In this document: positions 45,105 through 54,374 of the stretch, one piece after another | Position numbering within the stretch: the first letter of the stretch is position 1 | Layout of the letters: every line of letters begins with the position of its first letter | NCBI RefSeq assembly: GCF_011751075.1 | Contig: NZ_JAALLN010000019.1 | Span: 1-64,000, forward strand | Direction of reading: 5' to 3' | Source of the DNA: Flavobacterium poyangense | GTDB taxonomy: Bacteria > Bacteroidota > Bacteroidia > Flavobacteriales > Flavobacteriaceae | DNA: 64,000 nt | Position numbers and translations under genes: made by a program | The notes under the pieces: generated by a model | Database searches by the model: none | Told to the model about the DNA's origin: nothing | The model's input: the letters and a program-made list of their open reading frames with translations, nothing else

Positions 45105-45974
45105 ATGATTAGAGAAATCTTAAATACTGAGATTAAAAGCATTGAAAATGATGGTATTGATGTAGTATACATTACAGACTATAGGGCAAAAAATATTGTA
45201 CCGGTCCCATTTTCCATTTCAAATTTTTCAGTGCTTTTAATCAAAAGTGGTAAAATGAACATCAGATTTCATGACGAAACTAATATAGTTAATCGGAAAG
45301 ATTTATTGGTAATCCCATTTAATTCCATTTGCACCAGACTTGAAGCGACGGATAATATCCAGCTTTATCTTGTAAGGACAAATTTTGATTTTGCATTTAA
45401 TAATTGCTATGAAAAAGAGCTTTCGGATGCTTTTAGTTTTCTAATGTTAAAATCAGATCGAAAGATTAGTCTTCATGAAACGGATTTTAAAGTTTTGTCA
45501 CTTATTTATAAATTAATGTATGTATTGCAGAACAGCAATGACAAACCGGAAGTAATTACTAAGCTGCGCCGGATATGCTTTAATTTATTTATATATGAAC
45601 TCAAGTTTATACATTCTAAATATAAACCCGACTTAAATCTTGACTTTTCAAGAAGGGAGAGCATTGTAATACAGTTCCTGACTCTATTATCAATACATTT
45701 GAGAAAACAGCATCATGTTCAGTTTTATGCAGGAGTATTATTTATCACTCCAGGACATTTGAATAAGATGGTAAAAGAAAGCACAGGTAAAACAGCTAAA
45801 GCATTTATAATTGAAGCTCTTGTCAATGTTTCAAAAAATCTTCTTACGGACTCAAGCTATTCCGTGGCTAATATTGCCGATGAATTAGAATTCAGCAGCG
45901 CTGAAAACTTTGGAGTATTTTTTAAAAGACATACTGGTATGCTGCCAACCGAATTTCGTTCTAATAAAAAGTAA
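45105..45974 (+). CDS. AraC-family transcriptional regulator
   Basis: A 289-residue protein. The N-terminal cupin-like sensor half has SVLLIKSGKMNIRFHDETN. A C-terminal AraC domain follows, with FYAGVLFITPGHLNKMVKESTGKT and NIADELEFSSAENFGVFFKRHTG. No membrane segment is seen. Its position upstream of the RteC-like gene and the T4SS operon makes it a candidate activator of transfer genes, but local control of the lipoprotein pair is equally possible. Confidence 0.88.
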   Translation: MIREILNTEIKSIENDGIDVVYITDYRAKNIVPVPFSISNFSVLLIKSGKMNIRFHDETNIVNRKDLLVIPFNSICTRLEATDNIQLYLVRTNFDFAFNNCYEKELSDAFSFLMLKSDRKISLHETDFKVLSLIYKLMYVLQNSNDKPEVITKLRRICFNLFIYELKFIHSKYKPDLNLDFSRRESIVIQFLTLLSIHLRKQHHVQFYAGVLFITPGHLNKMVKESTGKTAKAFIIEALVNVSKNLLTDSSYSVANIADELEFSSAENFGVFFKRHTGMLPTEFRSNKK

Positions 45975-46030
45975 GCTGCCAAGATAGCTCCTTATTCTGC
46001 CAGAGATTGTTTAATTAAAACGATAAGACG

Positions 46031-47224
46031 ATGATTAAAATGTATCCTTTGGAATGGTTTGATTCGTTGATTATAAATTCATTTGATACTGATAATTCTT
46101 CTGTAAAAGTATCGGAATATGAATTGGAGAATTTGAGTAAAACAATAGTATCTGAATCAAAAAAAATTAAAATTCATATTAAAGATTCTTTTTTCAAACT
46201 GAAAAGTAAAAGGCAGATTAGACTTCTTATAAGAAAATATCATTCTTCATTGGTTTTTTTAATAGACAGGGTAGTAGAAATAAGAATGATCGAAAAATTC
46301 AATTCTCCTGAATTTTTTAGAATATTTGACCTGATTGTTAGTTCCCTGGACGATTTGCTGTCATTTGTAGAAATCAGATATTCGTCCTTTATAAGTTTGG
46401 ACCAAAGGGTGTCCTTCAGCTATTTTTCGATTTGGAAAAAAGAGACACTTGAGGTTTTAAAGAATCTGATTAAAAAAAAAGAAAATAATGAGGAGAATGA
46501 TCTCGAATTGGAATATGTTGTCAATCTTCTTGCTGCGCCACTTCATAACAGCAGAAATAGTAAGTATACCTATCGCCAGATTTTGTATTATAGAGAGATA
46601 ATCATCGAACTTGAAAAATTAAATTATCCAGTTACAGAATCAGAAGGTTTTTCAAATCTGGATCTTGTGCTTATAAGAATGAATTTTAATTCCAGAGAAT
46701 ATACCGATAGACTGGTAACTAGAATAGGCAGGTATTTAGAAGGTTTTGAGAATTTATCTGAAAGACTTGAAAAGCTGCTGTACTTCTGCAAGAAACTGTC
46801 TAAAATAAACGCAGATTTAAAATTAACCTTTAATCCATCTCAACAGAATCTTATTTCATTTTTGGAATACTGGTTTTCCAGTGAAATCAGATTTGCTGAA
46901 AAAAAGGCTGCAATTCTAATTCAGGAACAGATTGATGCTTCTGTCGGAAGTGAATTTGTAGAGAAGGCAGACTCTAAGATGGAATGCATGCTTTCGGGAG
47001 ATCAGATTGCTCTGATCCTTAGAGCAACAGACGAAGCGAGAATTATAAAAGCGAAGTCGATGAATTACATTTTTAAAAGCATTGTGCCTTATCTTTCTAC
47101 CCCTGTCAGAAGAAATCTTTCCTATAAATCTATAAGGGCCAAATCTTATAATCCCGAAGAACGGGATAAAGAACTCGCCATAGAAAGTCTTGAAAAAATA
47201 ATCAGCAAGATAAAAACGTACTAG
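46031..47224 (+). CDS. RteC-like regulator of transfer/excision
   Basis: A 397-residue soluble, helix-rich protein. The C-terminal 75 residues (SGDQIALILRATDEARIIKAK...YNPEERDKELAIESLEKIISKI) have the spacing of the helix-turn-helix end of RteC, the protein that switches on excision of Bacteroides CTnDOT-type elements. The N-terminal part is not recognised. Its place, last regulator before the T4SS operon, fits. RteC membership is a judgement from pattern and could be wrong. Confidence 0.5.
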   Translation: MIKMYPLEWFDSLIINSFDTDNSSVKVSEYELENLSKTIVSESKKIKIHIKDSFFKLKSKRQIRLLIRKYHSSLVFLIDRVVEIRMIEKFNSPEFFRIFDLIVSSLDDLLSFVEIRYSSFISLDQRVSFSYFSIWKKETLEVLKNLIKKKENNEENDLELEYVVNLLAAPLHNSRNSKYTYRQILYYREIIIELEKLNYPVTESEGFSNLDLVLIRMNFNSREYTDRLVTRIGRYLEGFENLSERLEKLLYFCKKLSKINADLKLTFNPSQQNLISFLEYWFSSEIRFAEKKAAILIQEQIDASVGSEFVEKADSKMECMLSGDQIALILRATDEARIIKAKSMNYIFKSIVPYLSTPVRRNLSYKSIRAKSYNPEERDKELAIESLEKIISKIKTY

Positions 47225-47419
47225 TTTTCATTTGAAGAAGCATTCAAAATGCCTTTAGAATCAAGCATTTTGATAGGGAACAAAAAAGGCTCAAGAAAGT
47301 TGAGCTTGTAGAAAATTTATACTTATCGTTCCTTTGGCCTGTAGAATAAATCCCATCAACTTTTAACTGGTGGTGATTTTCATAGAGAAGATAAATGTTG
47401 AACGATAAAATGAGGAGCT

Positions 47420-47881
47420 ATGTTTACAAATATTTCATGGGGCAGTTATCTGACCGCGGCTGGTATTGCTATAATTTTCTGGTATCTAATAATTTTACTG
47501 AAATTTCACAGTAGTGATTTAAAAAAAATCTTATCAGGTGAAAAGAAACTGCAAATACCATTTCTAAAAAAAACTTCAAAAAATTTACAGGAAATAAAAT
47601 CGATATCCGATTCATTTCCGAAATCTTTTGATACCCTGGAAGATGCGGAAAATCTATCGCAGCGTATTAAAGAAGCAGTTAAAGAAAGTGCAGAAAAGAG
47701 ACTAACAAAAGAGCAGTTTCAAAACTACCTGCGAATGCTTCTGGATGAATATCCTTATGTCAAAATTTCCTCCCTCAGAGAAAACATTAACCAACAAATG
47801 GTCTTTGAATCTCAAAAGCATCCCAATCTGCTTTTAACGCTCAGCGAAGCAGACAGTCTCTGGGAAGGACCGGTATTTTAA
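47420..47881 (+). CDS. Conjugal transfer-associated membrane protein
   Basis: A 153-residue protein with one N-terminal membrane helix (YLTAAGIAIIFWYLIILLKF) and a cytoplasmic helical part. Proteins of this size and plan occupy the slot directly before TraE in Bacteroidota elements. Function is unknown. The 195-bp spacer upstream contains a small hairpin (gctcaa/ttgagc near 47288-47308) and probably the operon promoter. Confidence 0.6.
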   Translation: MFTNISWGSYLTAAGIAIIFWYLIILLKFHSSDLKKILSGEKKLQIPFLKKTSKNLQEIKSISDSFPKSFDTLEDAENLSQRIKEAVKESAEKRLTKEQFQNYLRMLLDEYPYVKISSLRENINQQMVFESQKHPNLLLTLSEADSLWEGPVF

Positions 47882-47890
47882 AAAATTCAG

Positions 47891-47975
47891 AGGAGGAATA
47901 TTCCCCGTTCTCTCTTGTGCGGTATGGCTTTATGTGACAGGAAAAATAGAGCAGCAACGGCGGTATTCCTCTTCT
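47891..47975 (+). promoter_or_regulatory. Possible attenuator in the traE leader
   Basis: aggaggaata (47891-47900) can pair with tattcctctt (47964-47973), closing a loop of about 63 bases, and a T-rich stretch follows. It lies between the first transfer gene and traE, where partial termination could set subunit ratios. One mismatch in the arms; evidence is structural only. Confidence 0.35.
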
Positions 47976-48009
47976 TTTTATTAAAAAATAACTTTAAAAA
48001 TGATTTGTG

Positions 48010-48345
48010 ATGAAAAAATGCAGATGGAAATTAAAAAGTCTTTTTAGACGATTTAGAGCTATGGGATCGTCCCTCCTGATGATTCTGGTTAGTAATGTTA
48101 TTTACAGCCAGGACGGTGTGGCGGGCATTAATGAAGCCAACCAGAAAGTGAGAAGTTACTTTGATGCCGGCACTGAATTAATGTATGCAGTAGGAGCGAT
48201 CCTCGGGCTGATCGGGGCAGTAAAAGTATACCAGAAATGGAATGCCGGAGATCCTGATACTGGAAAAGTGGCAGCAGCCTGGTTTGGAAGCTGTGTGTTT
48301 CTGGTGGTAGTCGCTACTGTAATTAAATCCTTTTTCGGGGTTTAA
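48010..48345 (+). CDS. traE: TraE family (DUF4134) conjugation protein
   Basis: A 111-residue protein with start ATG at 48010 (a GTG one codon earlier is possible). A long basic leader and signal segment are followed by NEANQKVRSYFDAGTELMYAVGAILGLIGAVKVYQKWN and a second helix ending VVATVIKSFFGV. This two-helix plan is that of TraE/DUF4134, a VirB2-like pilin or channel subunit of Bacteroidota T4SS. Confidence 0.88.
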   Translation: MKKCRWKLKSLFRRFRAMGSSLLMILVSNVIYSQDGVAGINEANQKVRSYFDAGTELMYAVGAILGLIGAVKVYQKWNAGDPDTGKVAAAWFGSCVFLVVVATVIKSFFGV

Positions 48346-48357
48346 ACGATAGAGAAG

Positions 48358-48672
48358 ATGAGTAACAGCGTTTATTCGATCAATAAAGGAATCAATCAGA
48401 GTATAGAATTTAAGGGACTTAAAGCGCAGTACATCTGGTATTTGGGCGGAGGTGTTGTAGGTCTTATGATTCTGTTTGCTGTCCTGTATATAATTGGAAT
48501 TCCTTCCTTGATATGCATTGGTTTTGTTGGAACGGCGGGAGGTTTTCTTGTTTTTAAAATATACGGAATGAGTAATACTTACGGAGAATACGGCATGATG
48601 AAGGCTCTGGCTAAAAAACAGATTCCTAAGTGGATTAAAGTTTACAGCAGAGAGGTTTTTATGAAGTTATAG
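48358..48672 (+). CDS. traF: TraF family (DUF4133) conjugation protein
   Basis: A 104-residue inner-membrane protein with SINKGINQSIEFKGLKAQYI, the family start, and two helices after it. It corresponds to the VirB3 position, between the TraE-type subunit and the VirB4 ATPase gene. 12 bp separate it from traE. Confidence 0.88.
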   Translation: MSNSVYSINKGINQSIEFKGLKAQYIWYLGGGVVGLMILFAVLYIIGIPSLICIGFVGTAGGFLVFKIYGMSNTYGEYGMMKALAKKQIPKWIKVYSREVFMKL

Positions 48673-48704
48673 CTGTAGAGAGTTAATTATATAATAGAGA
48701 ACGG

Positions 48705-51176
48705 ATGGAGAAGAAGATGGAAGAGCAGCTGCCGGTTATGGCAGTGGAGCATGACTGCATTTTATCAAAACAGGGCGATGTAACTATAGTTTTTAAGGCA
48801 GAACTGCCTGAAATTTTTACGCTGTCAGACCAGGAGTATGAAGCTTTCCACCAATCGTGGATAAAGGCGTTAAAGGTGCTTCCTAAGTTTTGTGTTTTTC
48901 ATAAACAGGACTGGTTCTTAGAAAGTGCTTATAAAGCTGATTTTTCAAGTGAAGACAGCAGTTTTCTGACCAGAAGCAGCGAGCGTTTCTTTAACGAAAG
49001 ACCTTTTTTGGATCATTCCTGCTATATCATGCTGACCAAGAAACCAGTGGGAAGGAGAAATGCAACCTCATTGTTTTCCAATCTGCTTAGAAGTTCCATA
49101 GTTCCAGAGGAAACCTTAAAACCCCAGCTTCTGCAGGATTTTGCAGATACCTGCGGGCAGTTTAAAAGGATTATGGAAGACAGCGGATTTATAAAGCTGG
49201 AGCGTCTGCAAAATGAATCGCTTAGAAGCGAGAGCAGAAGAATCGGGCTGGTGGAAAAGTACTGTTTTTTATCAGAGCGTGAAGATTCATTCGTTTTTAA
49301 GGATATCAGGTTTGATGAAGGATTAGCAGTAGGGGATAAACACTGCCAGATCTTTACGCTTGGTGATGCGGCTGATCTGCCCGGATTATGCGGATCAAGA
49401 ATCAATTTTGACCGTTATTCGACAGATAAAACCAAATTCAGCATTGGTTTTGCTTCAACCCTTGGTCAGCTTTTATCCTGTAATCATATTTACAATCAGT
49501 ATATCTTCATTGAAGATTCACAGAAAACCATCCAAAAGCTGGAAAGCAAGCGACTCAGACTGCAGTCACTCTCAGCCTACAGCAGGGAGAATATGATTGC
49601 CAGGGATGCGACGAATGATTTTCTGAACGAGGCAGTATCACAGCAGAGGCTTCCGGTTAAAGCTCACTTTAATATACTGGCCTGGAGCTCTGATAAGGAA
49701 GAACTAAAAGAGATTAAAAACAAAGTGTCATCAGCTCTTGCGCAGATGGATGCGGCTGCCAAGCAGGAAACTGTCGGAGCTCCTCAGATCTATTGGGCTG
49801 GAATGGCGGGAAATGCTGCGGACTTTCCCATGAATGACACCTTCGACACCTTTACTGAACAGGCGGTATGCTTTCTGAATATGGAAACGGGATATAAATC
49901 TTCGCTGAGTCCCTGCGGTATCAGGCTGGGAGACAGGCTGACAGGAAAACCAGTTCATGTTGATATCAGTGATGAGCCTGTTAAGATGGGAATCTGCACC
50001 AATCGCAATAAGTTTATATTGGGACCTTCGGGCAGTGGCAAGTCCTTTTTTACCAATCATATGGTGAGAAGCTATTACGAGCAGGGAACGCATATTGTGC
50101 TGGTGGATGTTGGGCACAGCTATAAAGGGCTCTGCGATATGGTAAACGGGTATTATTTCACTTACGATGAAAAGAATCCTATCCGTTTTAACCCATTTTA
50201 TATTTCAGAAGGAGACAGTCTGGATACGGAGAAAAAAGAGAGCATTAAAACGCTTCTGCTTGCACTATGGAAAAAAGACGACGAAACCTTTAACCGGAGC
50301 GAGTATGTAGCACTCTCAAATGCCCTGCAGCTGTATTACGAGAAATTGGATATAAACTCAAAGATATTTCCCTGTTTCAACAGCTTCTATGATTTCCTGA
50401 AAGAGGATTTTATCTCGATTTTGGAAGGCGATAAAGTAAAGGAGAAGGACTTTGATCTGAATAACTTTCTCTATGTGCTCAGGCCATATTACAAGGGAGG
50501 CGAGTTTGATTATTTGCTGAACGCGACAGAAAATCTGGATCTTCTAAAAGAAAGGTTTATTGTCTTCGAGCTGGATAATATCAAAGATCATCCGATTCTT
50601 TTTCCAGTAGTGACCATCATAATAATGGAAGTTTTTATAAACAAGATGAGAAAACTGAAAGGTATCCGAAAAATGATACTTATTGAGGAAGCATGGAAAG
50701 CACTGATGAAGGAGGGTTTTGCAGATTACATTAAGTATCTTTTTAAGACCGTGCGTAAATTCTTCGGGGAAGCGATAGTGGTCACGCAGGAGGTAGAGGA
50801 TATTATTTCTTCACCAGTGGTCAAGCAGGCCATTATCAACAACAGCGACTGCAAGATCCTTCTGGACCAGAGCAAATATCAAAATAAGTTTAACCAGATT
50901 CAGGAGCTGCTGGGACTAACAGACAAAGAAAAGGCACTTGTACTTTCTGTAAATAAAGCCAATGATCCAGCCAGGAAATACAAAGAAGTGTTTATCTCTC
51001 TGGGAGGGATGCTTTCAAAGGTCTACAGAACCGAAGTTTCGCTGGAGGAATACTTAGCTTATACAACAGAGGAAAGCGAGAAAGTGAAAATGAATGCCTA
51101 TGCGAAGAAGTTTGGCGGGGACATAAAGAAAGGAATAGCCGCAATGGCTCAGGATATGAGAAATGGAATTAAATGA
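48705..51176 (+). CDS. traG: TraG-type conjugation ATPase (VirB4-like)
   Basis: An 823-residue ATPase of the Bacteroidetes TraG family. Walker A is LGPSGSGKSFFTNHM (about residues 441-455). Walker B is KMILIEEAWKAL, followed by VVTQEVEDIISSPVVKQAIINNS. The N-terminal domain has typical ISDEPVKMG just before the P-loop. It powers assembly of the T4SS and substrate movement at the inner membrane. Full length for the family. Confidence 0.93.
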   Translation: MEKKMEEQLPVMAVEHDCILSKQGDVTIVFKAELPEIFTLSDQEYEAFHQSWIKALKVLPKFCVFHKQDWFLESAYKADFSSEDSSFLTRSSERFFNERPFLDHSCYIMLTKKPVGRRNATSLFSNLLRSSIVPEETLKPQLLQDFADTCGQFKRIMEDSGFIKLERLQNESLRSESRRIGLVEKYCFLSEREDSFVFKDIRFDEGLAVGDKHCQIFTLGDAADLPGLCGSRINFDRYSTDKTKFSIGFASTLGQLLSCNHIYNQYIFIEDSQKTIQKLESKRLRLQSLSAYSRENMIARDATNDFLNEAVSQQRLPVKAHFNILAWSSDKEELKEIKNKVSSALAQMDAAAKQETVGAPQIYWAGMAGNAADFPMNDTFDTFTEQAVCFLNMETGYKSSLSPCGIRLGDRLTGKPVHVDISDEPVKMGICTNRNKFILGPSGSGKSFFTNHMVRSYYEQGTHIVLVDVGHSYKGLCDMVNGYYFTYDEKNPIRFNPFYISEGDSLDTEKKESIKTLLLALWKKDDETFNRSEYVALSNALQLYYEKLDINSKIFPCFNSFYDFLKEDFISILEGDKVKEKDFDLNNFLYVLRPYYKGGEFDYLLNATENLDLLKERFIVFELDNIKDHPILFPVVTIIIMEVFINKMRKLKGIRKMILIEEAWKALMKEGFADYIKYLFKTVRKFFGEAIVVTQEVEDIISSPVVKQAIINNSDCKILLDQSKYQNKFNQIQELLGLTDKEKALVLSVNKANDPARKYKEVFISLGGMLSKVYRTEVSLEEYLAYTTEESEKVKMNAYAKKFGGDIKKGIAAMAQDMRNGIK

Positions 51177-51185
51177 AAAGGAATA

Positions 51186-51869
51186 ATGAAAAAGAAATTA
51201 ATACTCTTGATGGTCTGCCTGCTGCTAGTGGGCACCTCGGCAAGACCTGCGGAAAAAGTTGCGGCACTCCCGATATTGGAAATTGTAAAAGCAGTAACTA
51301 AGAAGGTAATCAAAGCAATCGATCTTAGAATCCAGAAACTGCAGAATAAAACGATCTGGCTTCAGAATGCACAGAAGCAGGTGGAAAATGTACTTTCCAA
51401 ATTGAAGCTCGATGAGATCTCGGACTGGACCCAGAAACAAAAAGTTCTTTACAAAGGCTACTATGAAGAGCTGGCAAAAGTAAAGTCAATTATCACCTAC
51501 TACCAGAGGATAAAAGAGATTACCAAAAAGCAGACACAGCTTGTTCAGGAATATGAAAGAGCCTGGAATCTTTTCAAGCAGGATACCCATTTTAAAGACA
51601 GCGAAATCCAGTATATGGAGCGCGTATATACAGGAATACTCGAGGAAAGTGTGAAGAATATCGACCAGATTTTTTTGATTCTGGATTCTTTTGCCATCCA
51701 GATGAGCGATCTCAAACGTCTTGAAATCATCAACAAGGCTGCTGATCAGATTGATGGGAACTACGACGACCTTACAATGTTTAACCAGCAGAACATACTG
51801 CTGAGTCTTCAGAGGGCCAAAACAGAAGCAGATGTAAACCAAGTGAAACAATTTTACGGAATTCCATAA
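51186..51869 (+). CDS. traI: TraI-type conjugal transfer protein
   Basis: A 227-residue exported protein with a signal sequence (MKKKLILLMVCLLLVGTSARP). A long helical part follows, containing LRIQKLQNKTIWLQNAQKQVENVLSKLKL, the family core. It lies 9 bp after traG. Such proteins are VirB5-like in position; a direct function has not been shown. Confidence 0.8.
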   Translation: MKKKLILLMVCLLLVGTSARPAEKVAALPILEIVKAVTKKVIKAIDLRIQKLQNKTIWLQNAQKQVENVLSKLKLDEISDWTQKQKVLYKGYYEELAKVKSIITYYQRIKEITKKQTQLVQEYERAWNLFKQDTHFKDSEIQYMERVYTGILEESVKNIDQIFLILDSFAIQMSDLKRLEIINKAADQIDGNYDDLTMFNQQNILLSLQRAKTEADVNQVKQFYGIP

Positions 51870-51885
51870 TTCAATAAAAAAAAAC

Positions 51886-52500
51886 ATGAAAAAGATAGCT
51901 GTACTACTAGTAGCGCTCTGTGTTTTTAATCAAAGTATGAGCGGGCAGGCAAAGCAGAGGAAGGAACTTTTACTTCAGATAGCGGCACTTCAGGTTTATA
52001 TTGACTATGCAAAGAAAGGATATTCGGCAGTATCAAAGGGGCTTAATTTCATAGGTGATGCCAGAAAAGGAGAGCTAAACCTGCACGGTGATTATTTTAC
52101 CTCACTTTTAAAAATCAATCCAAAGGTTAGGAATTATTATAAAACTTCTGAGATCATTTCCATGCAGTTTAAAATAATGAAACTCTGTAGAAAGACTTTG
52201 GCAGATCTTAAAACTGCTGATTTGTTTCATGGTAAGGAACTGGACTATATAGAGAGGTCTTTTGCGAAACTTCTTCAGAACTGCAGCCAGACTCTCGATC
52301 AGATGCTGGTTATTACCACCGATGCAGAACTAGAGCTAAAAGATGACCAGAGGCTTGAGCGCATTGATCTTCTGCACAAAACTATGCTGGAGGATTATAA
52401 TTTCTGTCTTTCTTTCAGCAGGGATGCCAGACTGCTGTCGGTTTCAAAATCTGCCGATAAAAAGGATTCTAAGAATGTTGATGAATTATATGGATTATAA
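51886..52500 (+). CDS. TraI/TerB-like helical transfer protein, paralogue 1
   Basis: A 204-residue exported helical protein, with LQVYIDYAKKGYSAVSKGLNFIGDARKGELNLHGDYF. It aligns with the next gene product over most of its length (GYS..SKGL...G..NLH..., then ERSFAKLLQNCSQTLDQMLVI). Proteins here are often labelled TerB-like in annotation, but tellurite resistance is not implied. The two neighbours appear to be a tandem duplication. Confidence 0.7.
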   Translation: MKKIAVLLVALCVFNQSMSGQAKQRKELLLQIAALQVYIDYAKKGYSAVSKGLNFIGDARKGELNLHGDYFTSLLKINPKVRNYYKTSEIISMQFKIMKLCRKTLADLKTADLFHGKELDYIERSFAKLLQNCSQTLDQMLVITTDAELELKDDQRLERIDLLHKTMLEDYNFCLSFSRDARLLSVSKSADKKDSKNVDELYGL

Positions 52501-52511
52501 ATTAAGCTACT

Positions 52512-53147
52512 ATGAAAAAGATTTTGATTTTGACAATATTGATCACTTTGTTAATGATTCCAGTTAAATCCATGGGGCAGTCAGCAGAAATTCAGCAGCT
52601 GATTTTGAATATCGAAAAGCTATCCCAGTTCAAGAAAATTCTCAGTGACATGAAAAAGGGATATGAGCTGCTTTCAGGTGGATACAAAACGGTGAAAGAT
52701 ATGACGGAAGGAAACTTCAGCCTGCATAAAACTTTTCTAAATGCACTTATGCAGGTAAGTCCAGCGGTAAAGAATTACAAAAGGGTAGCAGAGATAGTGG
52801 AATATCAGATTTCAATAGTCAAGGAAAGCCGCAACGGAATGAACCTATTTATAAAAAGCGGAAATTTCAGCGGACAGGAAATAAATTACTTTGAGAAAGT
52901 TTACGGAAACCTGCTTAATCAGAGCCTGCGAAATCTCGATGAACTTACGATGGTCATAACAGCTGATAAGCTCAGGATGTCGGACGACGAAAGACTAAAG
53001 GCAGTTGACGATATCTATGAGCAGATGCAGGATAAACTGCTTTTTCTCAGAAACTTTAATACCACATCGAACGTGCTGGCTCTTCAGAGATCAAAAGAGA
53101 AAAATGATGTTTATATCTCAAAGAGTTTTCAGGAATTTAAAGAGTAG
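52512..53147 (+). CDS. TraI/TerB-like helical transfer protein, paralogue 2
   Basis: A 211-residue exported helical protein with a signal (ILTILITLLMIPVKSMGQS). MKKGYELLSGGYKTVKDMTEGNFSLHKTFLNAL matches the preceding paralogue, as does KVYGNLLNQSLRNLDELTMVI. The 11-bp gap and the next 3-bp gap to traJ show tight operon packing. Confidence 0.7.
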   Translation: MKKILILTILITLLMIPVKSMGQSAEIQQLILNIEKLSQFKKILSDMKKGYELLSGGYKTVKDMTEGNFSLHKTFLNALMQVSPAVKNYKRVAEIVEYQISIVKESRNGMNLFIKSGNFSGQEINYFEKVYGNLLNQSLRNLDELTMVITADKLRMSDDERLKAVDDIYEQMQDKLLFLRNFNTTSNVLALQRSKEKNDVYISKSFQEFKE

Positions 53148-53150
53148 AGT

Positions 53151-54362
53151 ATGAAATGTTTATTAAACAAAAAAGCAGTTTGTGTGATGCTTATCATATT
53201 ACTGCTTCCTTACAGAATAATAGCGCAGGGACTTGGTGATGATATGACTAGTCTTCATGGGGTCTTAGACCAGCTTTATGATGAAATGATGCCGTTGTGT
53301 TCTAACCTAATTGCTGTAGGGCAGGGAATAGCAGGCTTTGGAACTATATGGTACATCGCCTCACGCGTGTGGAGGCATATTGCAAGTGCCGAGCCCATTG
53401 ATTTTTATCCGCTCTTCCGTCCCTTTGTAATAGGATTCTGCATTATGATTTTTCCATCGGTCCTGGCACTTATTAACGGAGTTATGAAACCAACTGTTAC
53501 AGCTACTGCAGCTATGGTAACAGGCTCTAACAATGCAGTTGCTGTTCTGCTTAAAGAGAAAGAAAAAGCAATTAAAGAAACCGATCCATGGAAGATGTAT
53601 GTCGGGACTGCAGGTACGGGTGATCGCGACAGATGGTATAAGTATACGCATGACGGTGCTGATCCATCGGATGAGAGCATGCTCGCAGGCATAGGCAATG
53701 ATGTCAAATTTGCGATGGAAAAAGCTTCTTACAGTTTTCGAAATTCGGTCAAGGAATGGCTGAGCGAGGTGCTGAGGGTTTTGTTCGAAGCCGCCGCCTT
53801 ATGCATTGACACCCTTCGGACCTTTCAGCTCGTGGTGCTTTCCATTTTAGGTCCGCTGGTATTTGGAATCGCAGTATTTGACGGCTTCCAGCACACGCTC
53901 ACTGTCTGGCTTGCCCGATATATCAATATTTACCTCTGGCTTCCTGTTGCCAATATATTCGGAAGCATAATCGGAAAGATTCAGGAGCTCATGCTCAAGC
54001 TGGATCTCTCACAGGTGCAGGCTACAGGTGACACTTTTTTCAGCAGGACCGATATGTCATATTTAATTTTCATGATAATAGGTATCATAGGCTATTTTAC
54101 GGTGCCTTCTGTTGCCAATTATATTGTTCATGCAGGCGGAGGAGGAGCCCTGGGTCATAAGGTGACAAGCATGTTTGGCAGTTCAGCTAATTCCGTTGTG
54201 AGAACCTCTTCAAATGCGGTTGGAATGGCTGCTGATGCGATGGGAGATGCGGATCGGAGAATGACCAGCAGCATGGCTGCGACAGCAGGAAGCAGTCCTT
54301 ATTTTACTGATAAAGGAAACTATATGAATGATAGGCTTAAAGGAAATTCTAAACAGACTTAA
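53151..54362 (+). CDS. traJ: TraJ-type membrane protein (VirB6-like)
   Basis: A 403-residue polytopic inner-membrane protein: signal-like start, GIAGFGTIWYIASRVWRHIASAEPIDFYPLFRPFVIGF, FQLVVLSILGPLVFGIAVFDGF and several further helices. A Ser/Ala-rich cytoplasmic tail follows. It corresponds to VirB6 in T4SS channels. Its start follows the previous stop by 3 bp. Confidence 0.9.
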   Translation: MKCLLNKKAVCVMLIILLLPYRIIAQGLGDDMTSLHGVLDQLYDEMMPLCSNLIAVGQGIAGFGTIWYIASRVWRHIASAEPIDFYPLFRPFVIGFCIMIFPSVLALINGVMKPTVTATAAMVTGSNNAVAVLLKEKEKAIKETDPWKMYVGTAGTGDRDRWYKYTHDGADPSDESMLAGIGNDVKFAMEKASYSFRNSVKEWLSEVLRVLFEAAALCIDTLRTFQLVVLSILGPLVFGIAVFDGFQHTLTVWLARYINIYLWLPVANIFGSIIGKIQELMLKLDLSQVQATGDTFFSRTDMSYLIFMIIGIIGYFTVPSVANYIVHAGGGGALGHKVTSMFGSSANSVVRTSSNAVGMAADAMGDADRRMTSSMAATAGSSPYFTDKGNYMNDRLKGNSKQT

Positions 54363-54374
54363 TAAAAGGAGCAT

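Noticed and set aside
51886..53147. Tellurite resistance genes
   Set aside because: The TerB-like label sometimes given to such proteins does not fit exported helical proteins inside a T4SS operon.
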